Below, in pieces: positions 1 to 6,643 of a stretch of 8,680 nucleotides of DNA. Source of the DNA: Acidimicrobiia bacterium (GTDB lineage: Bacteria; Actinomycetota; Acidimicrobiia; Acidimicrobiales; SZUA-35); NCBI GenBank assembly GCA_029857855.1, contig JAOUGG010000076.1, positions 1 to 8,680 on the forward strand. The letters run 5' to 3'. The notes below the pieces were generated by a model. The model had not been told where the DNA came from, did no database searches, and was given only the letters and a program-made list of their open reading frames with translations. Within the stretch, counting starts at the first letter, position 1. Every line of letters begins with the position of its first letter. A program made the position numbers and the translations under genes.

Positions 1-1310
1 CGCTTGCCTCGGTAGCGCTCGAGAAGCTGCTGCCTTCCGTGGTGGGCCAACCACAGCGCCGCGATGCCCGCCACCGACGCAGTGGCGAACGATGTGCCGT
101 CACCGGGTTCGATGCGCTGGGCTCCGTCGACGAACGCGGCGCGGTACACATCGGCGGCCGGTCCGGTGATATCCACCTCGTCTCCTCGGCTCGATCCCCA
201 CCATGTTCGCCGATCACTGGTGCACCCGGCGACGGCGATCACCTCCGGGTAGGCGGCCGGCCACACCACCTTCCTCACGTAGTTGCCGGCTGCAGCCACG
301 ACGATGACATCGTTGTCGACAGCGTATTGGACCGCCCGATGCAGCGAGCCGCTCTTCCACCAGCCGAGGCTGATCGAGATCACGTGGCAACCCTGACGCG
401 TGGCCAGGTAGATGGCATCGCGGAGCCGTCGGGAACCCGACCAGAACAGCACCGGTGCCGGGACGAACGAGTGCTTTCGGGTGACGCGGTAGGGAATGAT
501 CTCGGCGGCCGGAGCCACGCCGATCACGGTCGGACCCGGCGACGGGTGGGGACCGTCCCAGCTCATCAACACGCTGGCCGTGCCGGTTCCGTGCGTGCCG
601 TGATCGTTCTCGAGCCGATCGCCATCGACGAAGTCGTGACCGAGTTGCTCCAGGAATCGGTCCGACGGCTCGCCGGGAAAGGTCAGCTCGTCGTGACTGA
701 GATAGCCGCTGTCCGGATGGCCGACCCGGATCGACTCCCCCCGCTGGCGGCCGGCGGCCGTCGGCGGAACGACCGCCCAGGCCTCGGGCGCCGCGAGCAT
801 CTTCGGTGACCAGGAGGTGTCGGCCGGCGGTGTGCCGAGGCCTCGCCCGCTCCGGACCGATGGCGCCACAGGGGCAGTCGGTACGAGACGTCGGAGGTCA
901 CTCGTCTCGTCTGCGTCGGTGGCCGCAGTGGTCGCTGTGGGCTCCTCGACGAAGTCGTCCTGGGTGAGCAACCACAGGGGTTCGGCGGACACCACGCCGG
1001 GCAGTTCGGCCAACTCGTAGCTCACCTCCCAGGCTGTACCGATTTCCGGCGCCCGGTCGTCGGCGAGCAGCTGCTCCAGGTGTGATCCCTTGATAATCAG
1101 ATCGATCTCCGGGATGGCGGGAGCGTCGAGGCCGTCCCGCGGGCTGATCGGTCCCACCGTCTCGACCGCCCAGGCCTCGGCCGGAAGGCCGAGCCGACCG
1201 ACCACCAGCTCGCGAGCGCGGCGAATGAGAGCGTCCCAGTCGACCGACCGCTCGAGAACGAGATTGAACCCCTCCAACGCCGGATGGGAGAAGAAGCCCT
1301 CGTCGGTCAT
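1..1310 (-). CDS. S8 (subtilisin-family) serine peptidase, C-terminal end beyond the window
   Basis: This is a subtilisin-fold endopeptidase, seen for 436 codons from the ATG at 1310 without a stop. All S8 active-site elements are present: Asp200 in HPDSGY, His237 in HGTHGTGTA, the oxyanion-hole Asn343 in AAAGN, and nucleophile Ser407 in GTSFATASVAG. The catalytic domain spans about residue 168 to at least 430, so the core looks complete and only the tail is missing. The first ~165 residues are not catalytic. Around 97-113 the segment ELAELPGVVSAEPLW resembles the end of an inhibitor-I9-type propeptide, and an Ala/Thr/acidic linker follows (117-137). No signal peptide or membrane segment precedes it, so the protein appears to be made in the cytoplasm. 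The start is supported by GAGGT five bases upstream. It diverges from a C25 peptidase gene. The family call is firm; the substrate is unknown. Confidence 0.93.
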   Translation of the reverse strand, partial: MTDEGFFSHPALEGFNLVLERSVDWDALIRRARELVVGRLGLPAEAWAVETVGPISPRDGLDAPAIPEIDLIIKGSHLEQLLADDRAPEIGTAWEVSYELAELPGVVSAEPLWLLTQDDFVEEPTATTAATDADETSDLRRLVPTAPVAPSVRSGRGLGTPPADTSWSPKMLAAPEAWAVVPPTAAGRQRGESIRVGHPDSGYLSHDELTFPGEPSDRFLEQLGHDFVDGDRLENDHGTHGTGTASVLMSWDGPHPSPGPTVIGVAPAAEIIPYRVTRKHSFVPAPVLFWSGSRRLRDAIYLATRQGCHVISISLGWWKSGSLHRAVQYAVDNDVIVVAAAGNYVRKVVWPAAYPEVIAVAGCTSDRRTWWGSSRGDEVDITGPAADVYRAAFVDGAQRIEPGDGTSFATASVAGIAALWLAHHGRQQLLERYRGK

Positions 1311-1315
1311 CGCCT

Positions 1316-1320
1316 ACCTC
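1316..1320 (-). promoter_or_regulatory. Ribosome binding site of the S8 peptidase gene
   Basis: Read on the minus strand, GAGGT lies five bases before the ATG at 1310. It matches the 3' part of the consensus Shine-Dalgarno sequence and fixes the start, giving a protein that begins MTDEGFFSHPALEG. Confidence 0.7.
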
Positions 1321-1384
1321 GTTTCGGTGGAACTTCGTGATGGGAACAGACCTCCGCATCCGCAGAGGCGGCCGGGTGCGGCCG

Positions 1385-1407
1385 GCCGACATGTGTCGCC
1401 GGTCGGC
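1385..1407. repeat. Inverted repeat GCCGAC-N11-GTCGGC, possible operator or hairpin
   Basis: Two perfect 6-base arms are separated by 11 bases. A shorter inverted pair, CGACA/TGTCG, is nested at its left end around 1387-1397. It lies 75-97 bases upstream of the S8 start codon, where an operator would be plausible. Arms this short arise often by chance in GC-rich sequence. Confidence 0.25.
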
Positions 1408-1555
1408 GGTGGCCCTGCACTGATTCAAGCACCCAGGGTCCGCTCGACCAGGGTCGTTGGTCCCGGCTGGTCGTCGCAGGCGAAAGCACGCTGGATCCGG
1501 AGCGCTGCCCGACGAAGGTGACGTTGTCCTCTAGGCCTGCGGACGAGGTCGTCGG

Positions 1556-1570
1556 ATCCTGACCAAGGAT
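1556..1570. repeat. Short hairpin ATCCT-gacca-AGGAT upstream of the C25 gene
   Basis: Two perfect 5-base arms flank a 5-base loop, 57-71 bases before the C25 peptidase start codon. It could lie near the promoter or in the 5' untranslated region. The arms are short and there is no independent support, so this is only a candidate. Confidence 0.2.
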
Positions 1571-1615
1571 GCGGATTCAGTGTGCTTTGGCCGCAACGAG
1601 CCGCTGATCGAGCGC

Positions 1616-1621
1616 GAGGAG
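1616..1621 (+). promoter_or_regulatory. Strong ribosome binding site of the C25 peptidase gene
   Basis: GAGGAG sits five bases before the ATG at 1627. It decides the start against an in-frame ATG at 1582, which has no such site and would add 15 residues unlike any propeptide or signal sequence. Confidence 0.8.
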
Positions 1622-1622
1622 T

Positions 1623-1642
1623 GACCATGTCCGACCATGTCC
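1623..1642 (+). repeat. Perfect 10-base tandem duplication across the start codon
   Basis: GACCATGTCC occurs twice back to back, so the start codon at 1627 is followed ten bases later by a second ATG (1637) in the +1 frame. The second ATG opens a 15-codon frame ending at the TGA at 1682-1684. The ribosome binding site is well placed for the first ATG and about 15 bases from the second, so the first should dominate. The duplication is directly visible; any role in translation is speculative. Confidence 0.6.
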
Positions 1643-4600
1643 GAAAGGTGGAGTTGGCCCTGGAAACGGCCCGACCGGCGGTGATCACGAGATCCGACGG
1701 TGATCAGCAGGTGGAGATGGAGGGTTTCGGGGTCGATTCGATTCCGGGCGCGCCCCGACTGCCGACCCTGGCTTGCCAGATCGAACTGCCCGGGGGCGCC
1801 ACGAACGTTCGTGTCGAGTTCATCGACGACGAGCCGGAACCGATGTCAGGCCGATTCCGAATTGCGCCGGCCGGTGCCGCCATCCACGACGAGCCCGGCG
1901 ATGAGGCGGCGCGAGCTCAGGCTGTGGAGGCGGCCGTGCAGGCCGCGAGGCGGACCGAGCGGGAGATCTACCGGTCGCGCCGTTGGTACCCTGCGACCGC
2001 GGCCCGGCTGGAGGCCGTGGAATCGACGTCGTCCGGCGTTGTCGTCGTGCTTCGGGTCACACCGGTAAGCCACAACCCGGTCCGCGGCGCGCTGCAGTGG
2101 ACCCCGGTTGTGCACGTCGTGGTCCACTATTCGTTGCCTGAGCAGGCGGCCGAGGCCTTCGGTGATGTTGCGGTCACGACAACCGCGCAACCGCAGATCA
2201 ACCCGTTCGCCCCGATCATCCCGGCGGCGATGCTCGCGGCCGAGCCGACTCCACCCCCGTCGCCCGACGATATCGCCGTGAACTACCTGATCATCGTCCC
2301 CGATGCGGCGACCGAACAGGCGATGCAACGGTTTGTCGCCTGGAAGACCTCGATCGGCCACTGCGTCCGCGTCGAGCAGATGCCGAACATCGTGTCGAGC
2401 TTCACCGGCATCGACGATGCCGAACGACTACGGGAGTTCCTGATCGACCGGCACCGGGCCTGGGGAGTCCACTACGTGTTGCTCGTTGGGAGGATGGGCG
2501 CGATGCCCACCCGGCTCCTCTACATGGACGACGCGACGGCGGCCTACGCCTCCGACTTCTACTTCGCCAACCTGTCCACGGTCGACTGGGACCTCGACAA
2601 CGACGACCGCTGGGGCGAGTTCACGGCCGACAAATACGGTTGGGGCCATGACGTCGTCGTCGGCCGCTTGCCGCTCAACACCCCGGCCGAGGTGCAGAGC
2701 TACTGCGACAATGTCATCGCCTTTGAACGTGACCGCGGCCCGTGGAAGCACAATGCGTTGTTTGCCGCCGGATTCATGGACTTCGGGCCGACCGACGGGG
2801 CCGAGCTGTGCGAACGACTCATCGACCAGGTCCTGACCCCCGCCGGCTGGAAAGCCCGGACCCTCTACGAGCAGGGCGGAACCTTCCGGTCCCGGTACGG
2901 CTCCGATGGCGCCCTGAATCAGGCCGCTTACGCCAACGAATGCGGCACTCGAGCCGTTGGACTCGTGACGTTGGTCGCCCACGGCGATTGGAACCGAATG
3001 GAGTCGCGGCAGTGCACCGACCCCAACCGCAACTGCACCGGCGCCAACGTCGTCAACAACCGCTTCGGCGAGGCCAACGGGATCCGGACGGCCTGCCCAT
3101 CGGCCGTGGTCAACATGATCGGCTGCAGCACCGCGTGCCCGGTCGACAACTACGAACACGTCGAAACCCAGCCGGGCGGGCCGGTGGTCAGCCCAGGTCG
3201 GTCACTGTTCCCGTTCACAGCGCAGCACGAGCACAACGGGGTTCGCTACCTGCAGGAGGGCGCGGTTGCCGCCATCGGGGCGTCAGCCGGAACCGACTAC
3301 ACCCACTGCTGGCAGAACCCGAATGATGGCATGTCGTGGAGCGCGGCGTACTCCATCCAGGACGAACTGATCACCCAAGGCAAGCCGGTTGGTGACGCCT
3401 TCTTCGATGGCATGTACACCCACGCCAGCCACCAGCCCCTCCTGCGTGGCGTCCGTGATCTCTACCTCATGGGGGACCCCTCGCTCATCACCGACGGGAT
3501 CGGCGTCCTCGATCCCGAGGGATCCGACGTTCTCATCCATGGAGAACGGTGGTCACACTTCGCCGCCTCCTACGACCGCAACGGTGACATCTACGTCGTC
3601 GTCTCGGTTGGCGCGTCGGCCGAACCGGCGGAATTCTTCGTCTACAAATCCGTTGACCACGGCTCGAGCTGGAGCCTGTGGCACCACATCGAGGGACTGC
3701 CCCCGATCATTTCCCTGGACGCCATCGTGAACCACGCCGGTAACGAGGAGTTCCCGTACGACGATCTGCTGGTGTTCACGACCAGCCTCGACGGCACCAT
3801 TCGTATCAACACGTTCCCATTGGACGGCGGCCGCCCCACCACGAGTCCGATCACCGCCGTCGATCACCTCTTCAACTTCCTGTCAGTGGCCAACGACGAC
3901 CTCCATCGAGGCTCACGGCTCTACCTCGGCTACTGCTTTCATGACACGACGGCCAAACCCCACTCGGTCGTCAGCGTGTCCTACGACAACGGACGCAACT
4001 GGCAGCACCGGCAACGGTTCCCCGGGTATTACACGCCGGTGATCGACGGTGGGCCCGACGATCGTGTGCATGTCGTGGCGATACGAAACAACCACACGTC
4101 CGACGCGTGTGCCACCATCAGCACCGATGGCGGCCGGAGCTGGGGTGGCTGGACCAACCTCACCCGTTTCGACGGGGCGAACGATCACTACGGATCCCAC
4201 CCGCCGGCCGTGGCGGCATCGACAGACCCCAACAACCCGACGGTTTGGGTCAGCTACGAACGCCGTTACAGCGGCATTGTGGGGCCCCGTCGCACGGAAT
4301 TGGGTTTGGCCTACAGCAGCGACGGCGGCACGACCTGGGAACGGAATCTGACGCTGGCTGCCGGCCCGGGCGACACCGGGAGCGTGCAGCTGGCCGGCTA
4401 CAAACCCAGTCCAAACCCCTGGGTCAATGGTGTCTATGTGAGCGCCCAGCCGACGGCGATCTCGTCGACGAACGCCAAGATCATGCATCGAGCCGCGAGT
4501 GGCCGCGAACCGCGGATGTGGCGACCAGCGGTCCTGTTCAACCGACGAGAGGCTGTCGATCGTCGTCCCCAGCTGGTCTATTCCCCGGGTGCACCGGGAA

Positions 4601-4668
4601 CCGGCGGAGGAACCGTGTTCGGCGCAACCGACGGCCTCTACTTCTCGGCCCCTTGGCTCCCGACGTAG
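1627..4668 (+). CDS. C25 (gingipain-type) cysteine peptidase with C-terminal Asp-box repeats
   Basis: This is a 1013-residue clan CD cysteine endopeptidase. Residues ~1-205 resemble a C25 propeptide, with PGAPRLP at 40-46 followed by QIELPGG. A Pro-rich linker (~206-215) leads to the peptidase domain (~216-620). That domain carries the acidic DWDLDNDDRWGE (320-331), likely metal-binding, then DVVVGRLP, His452 in VAHGDW, Cys500 in MIGCSTA, GAVAAIGAS from 545 and GDPSL at 616. His452 and Cys500 are the inferred catalytic dyad. The C-terminal ~390 residues contain four Asp boxes of form SxDxGxxW at 675, 785, 832 and 897, suggesting a sialidase/BNR-like propeller used for binding rather than catalysis. 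No signal peptide, membrane segment or type IX sorting domain is evident, which is odd for C25. Six cysteines cluster between 439 and 504. Arg or Lys specificity cannot be read from the sequence. It diverges from an S8 peptidase gene. Confidence 0.9.
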   Translation: MSDHVRKVELALETARPAVITRSDGDQQVEMEGFGVDSIPGAPRLPTLACQIELPGGATNVRVEFIDDEPEPMSGRFRIAPAGAAIHDEPGDEAARAQAVEAAVQAARRTEREIYRSRRWYPATAARLEAVESTSSGVVVVLRVTPVSHNPVRGALQWTPVVHVVVHYSLPEQAAEAFGDVAVTTTAQPQINPFAPIIPAAMLAAEPTPPPSPDDIAVNYLIIVPDAATEQAMQRFVAWKTSIGHCVRVEQMPNIVSSFTGIDDAERLREFLIDRHRAWGVHYVLLVGRMGAMPTRLLYMDDATAAYASDFYFANLSTVDWDLDNDDRWGEFTADKYGWGHDVVVGRLPLNTPAEVQSYCDNVIAFERDRGPWKHNALFAAGFMDFGPTDGAELCERLIDQVLTPAGWKARTLYEQGGTFRSRYGSDGALNQAAYANECGTRAVGLVTLVAHGDWNRMESRQCTDPNRNCTGANVVNNRFGEANGIRTACPSAVVNMIGCSTACPVDNYEHVETQPGGPVVSPGRSLFPFTAQHEHNGVRYLQEGAVAAIGASAGTDYTHCWQNPNDGMSWSAAYSIQDELITQGKPVGDAFFDGMYTHASHQPLLRGVRDLYLMGDPSLITDGIGVLDPEGSDVLIHGERWSHFAASYDRNGDIYVVVSVGASAEPAEFFVYKSVDHGSSWSLWHHIEGLPPIISLDAIVNHAGNEEFPYDDLLVFTTSLDGTIRINTFPLDGGRPTTSPITAVDHLFNFLSVANDDLHRGSRLYLGYCFHDTTAKPHSVVSVSYDNGRNWQHRQRFPGYYTPVIDGGPDDRVHVVAIRNNHTSDACATISTDGGRSWGGWTNLTRFDGANDHYGSHPPAVAASTDPNNPTVWVSYERRYSGIVGPRRTELGLAYSSDGGTTWERNLTLAAGPGDTGSVQLAGYKPSPNPWVNGVYVSAQPTAISSTNAKIMHRAASGREPRMWRPAVLFNRREAVDRRPQLVYSPGAPGTGGGTVFGATDGLYFSAPWLPT

Positions 4669-4786
4669 TCTTGCCATCCGCTGAGCCGTGGACGAGGGAC
4701 CTCGGACTCTGTCGGCGGAGGCCGTCTCGGCGGTTTGATACCAGGGTGAGCATGCATCGACATCACGATCCGGCCCGAGCAGGATC
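4669..4786 (+). promoter_or_regulatory. 118-nt spacer between the C25 peptidase and HAD-ATPase genes
   Basis: The two genes share a strand, and the spacer could be an operon gap or hold its own promoter. A small inverted repeat CGAGG-ga-CCTCG lies at 4693-4704 but has no T-tract, so it is not a convincing terminator. A TTGATA hexamer at 4735-4740 has no good -10 partner 17 bases on. The best ribosome binding site for the next gene is AGGA at 4781-4784, only two bases from the ATG. No other start codon lies in frame after the upstream stop at 4736, so ATG 4787 is the most upstream possible start. Confidence 0.4.
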
Positions 4787-6592
4787 ATGACGGCACGGGA
4801 ACCGGAAGGCCCGGGCCCCGACTCGCTGAGGCCGTTGTTGCAATACGGCCGCCCACGACTGGTCGCCTTCGACTACGACGGGACCCTCACGCTGGCCGGT
4901 CGTCCGACCGACGACGTGTTGGCTGCGCTGGCGAGGGCCCGGGCTACGGGCCTCATCGTGGTACTGATTACCGGCAGGATCATGGACGAGCTGCGTGCGG
5001 AGTTTCCCGATGTCGCCGACCACTTCGACGCCCTCGTCCTCGAAAACGGCGCACTGATCGACATCGGCTCGCGCCACGTCACGACGGCGCCGCCGATCGA
5101 CCCGGCTGTCTCGGCTGCGCTCACAAGTCGGCAGATCGAGCACCGTACGGGGAACGTGATAGTGGCCGCCTCGGCCGCCGATGAGCATGTCATCGTCGAT
5201 GAACTCAATCGGCTCGGCCTCGAATATCAGACCATCCACAACCGCTCGGAGCTGATGGTGGTGCCGTCGGGCATCAACAAAGGCGTGGGGCTGGAGGCCG
5301 TCCTGGCTGAGCTCGGTATCTCGCCCCACGACACCGTCGTTGTCGGCGACGCCGAAAACGACCACTCACTCCTTGCCGCGGCGGCACTCGGCGTGGCGGT
5401 GGCCAACGCCGTCCACTCGCTCCGCAGCGCGGCCGATGTGGTCATCGACTCCGCCGACGGGGTCGGCATCATCGAGCTCGTCGACGATCTCTTGGAAACC
5501 GCAGTGTTCTGGCAACGGCGGCGACAACAACAGATCACCCTCGGTGACGATGACGACGGCGACCCGGTACGCATTCCGGCGCAGCCCGCCAACCTCATCG
5601 TTTCCGGTGGCAGCGGCGACGGCAAGTCGTATCTGGCGGGGCTCATCGCGGAGCAGCTCATCGACCTCGAGTATTCCGTGCTCATTGTCGATCCCGAGGG
5701 GGACCACGTTGGACTCGACACCCTCCGTCCCGCCGTTGTCCTCGGTGACAACGGCCCGGCACCGCCGCCCGAAATCGTCGTCAACCTGCTCAAGCGGAGC
5801 GATGCCTGTGTGATCCTGGACCTCTCCGCACTGACCTCCGCGAACCGACGTCGCTATCTCGCCGACCTGCCCGCCGCCGTCGAAGCCTGCCGTCGGACCT
5901 ACGGTCGGCCGCACTGGGTGCTGATCGACGAAGCCCATCAGAGCATCGCACCGACCGAGGCTGCCCTGGGTGCCATCGACCTCGCCGCGTCCGGGTACTG
6001 CCTCATTACCTGGCGCCCGGACGAGCTCCCGGCGCCGTTCATCGCCGGCACCGACATGGTCCTGGCCATGACCACACCCAACCCGGATCCACAGACCGTC
6101 GATCTTCTCGCCGCCGTTTCCCACCTACCACGCCGCGATGTGGCCGAGCGAGTCACCGGACCGACCGGCTCCGTCGTTGTCGCCTCACGCTCCCAACCGT
6201 CCAGACTCCAGCGCGCACACCTTGCATCCCGAACGACCCATCACCTTCGTCACGAACACAAATACGACGCCGAGGGCACCCCACCGCATCGGGCGTTCTG
6301 GTTCCGAAACGAGCGCGATCAGCTGACCGGTGCCGTGGCCCACAATCTCCATGAACTCGAAACCGAATTGGGACACTGTGCCCGAGGTGTCATTCGCCAC
6401 CACGCAAGATTGGGGGACTTCTCACGGTGGGTCAACGATGTCTTTCGCAACCGGAGGCTTGCCGCCCGGATCGGTGCCATCGAGTCCGCCATTCAACCGG
6501 CCAGCGGCGCCGCAACCGTGGATGCTGCCCGGCTGGAGCTGATTGGGGAACTGCACCGGCGCCATCATGCGCAGGCCGAGTTCTGTCCCTGA
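4787..6592 (+). CDS. HAD-family phosphatase fused to a HerA/DUF87-like P-loop ATPase
   Basis: This 601-residue protein joins two catalytic modules. Residues ~22-235 are a Cof/sucrose-phosphatase-like HAD hydrolase. It has motif I DYDGT (nucleophile Asp29, acid/base Asp31), motif II Thr62 in LITGR, motif III Lys165 in SGINKG, and motif IV GDAEND with Asp188 and Asp192. The region between motifs II and III is a C2-type cap. Residues ~255-470 are an ATPase with Walker A GGSGDGKS (Lys280) followed by VLIVDPEGDHVGL, and Walker B WVLIDEAH (Asp381, Glu382). This pattern fits the HerA/FtsK clan of DNA- or protein-translocating NTPases. Residues ~500-575 form a third small domain with RAFWFRNERDQL and DFSRWVNDVF, resembling the uncharacterised DUF5752; that assignment is from memory and tentative. 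No membrane segment or signal is seen, so it should be cytosolic. The phosphatase substrate is unknown. The ribosome binding site is weak. Confidence 0.85.
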   Translation: MTAREPEGPGPDSLRPLLQYGRPRLVAFDYDGTLTLAGRPTDDVLAALARARATGLIVVLITGRIMDELRAEFPDVADHFDALVLENGALIDIGSRHVTTAPPIDPAVSAALTSRQIEHRTGNVIVAASAADEHVIVDELNRLGLEYQTIHNRSELMVVPSGINKGVGLEAVLAELGISPHDTVVVGDAENDHSLLAAAALGVAVANAVHSLRSAADVVIDSADGVGIIELVDDLLETAVFWQRRRQQQITLGDDDDGDPVRIPAQPANLIVSGGSGDGKSYLAGLIAEQLIDLEYSVLIVDPEGDHVGLDTLRPAVVLGDNGPAPPPEIVVNLLKRSDACVILDLSALTSANRRRYLADLPAAVEACRRTYGRPHWVLIDEAHQSIAPTEAALGAIDLAASGYCLITWRPDELPAPFIAGTDMVLAMTTPNPDPQTVDLLAAVSHLPRRDVAERVTGPTGSVVVASRSQPSRLQRAHLASRTTHHLRHEHKYDAEGTPPHRAFWFRNERDQLTGAVAHNLHELETELGHCARGVIRHHARLGDFSRWVNDVFRNRRLAARIGAIESAIQPASGAATVDAARLELIGELHRRHHAQAEFCP

Positions 6593-6643
6593 GGGTGTCT
6601 CCCACGCTGCCATGCAATGGTTCGACACGCCCAGAATCGGCGT
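6593..6643. terminator. Convergent 51-nt gap with an imperfect hairpin
   Basis: The plus-strand fusion gene and the minus-strand propeller gene end facing each other here. An inner stem CCAT-gca-ATGG (6610-6620) is nested within loosely matching outer arms, GGGTGTC at 6593-6599 and GACACGCCC at 6624-6632. A shared terminator is expected at this place, but there is no T-tract on either side, so the call is weak. Confidence 0.25.

Larger units (their letters stand above)
1311..1626. promoter_or_regulatory. 316-nt divergent intergenic region between two peptidase genes
   Basis: This gap must hold the promoters of both divergent peptidase genes. I see no convincing -35/-10 pair on either strand, which is common in high-GC actinobacteria with weak consensus promoters. 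Three short inverted repeats stand out: GCCGAC/GTCGGC (1385-1390 and 1402-1407), GACCA/TGGTC (1446-1450 and 1458-1462) and ATCCT/AGGAT (1556-1560 and 1566-1570). Any could bind a regulator or be chance in GC-rich DNA. No conserved small gene or RNA gene is evident. Confidence 0.5.

Noticed and set aside
39..809. 256-codon plus-strand open frame
   Set aside because: It lies antisense to the S8 peptidase catalytic domain, whose motifs are unmistakable. The product is Arg/Asp/His-rich with no domain, as expected of an antisense frame in GC-rich DNA.
1582..1626. Upstream ATG extending the C25 peptidase by 15 residues
   Set aside because: There is no ribosome binding site at 1582, while GAGGAG is ideally placed for 1627. 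The extra residues do not form a signal peptide.
4693..4704. CGAGG-ga-CCTCG hairpin as a terminator after the C25 gene
   Set aside because: The stem is short, the loop is too tight for the full pairing, and no T-tract follows.
4735..4763. TTGATA as a -35 promoter element for the HAD-ATPase gene
   Set aside because: The hexamer 17 bases downstream (CGACAT) matches the -10 consensus poorly, so no promoter is called.
3913..4788. 291-codon minus-strand open frame
   Set aside because: It is antisense to the Asp-box region of the C25 peptidase and has low-complexity Arg/Val-rich composition without recognisable motifs.
4107..4790. 227-codon plus-strand open frame overlapping the start of the HAD-ATPase gene
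   Set aside because: It is an out-of-frame shadow of the C25 gene that only happens to run through the spacer. The product is Arg/Pro-rich, with no plausible start signal.
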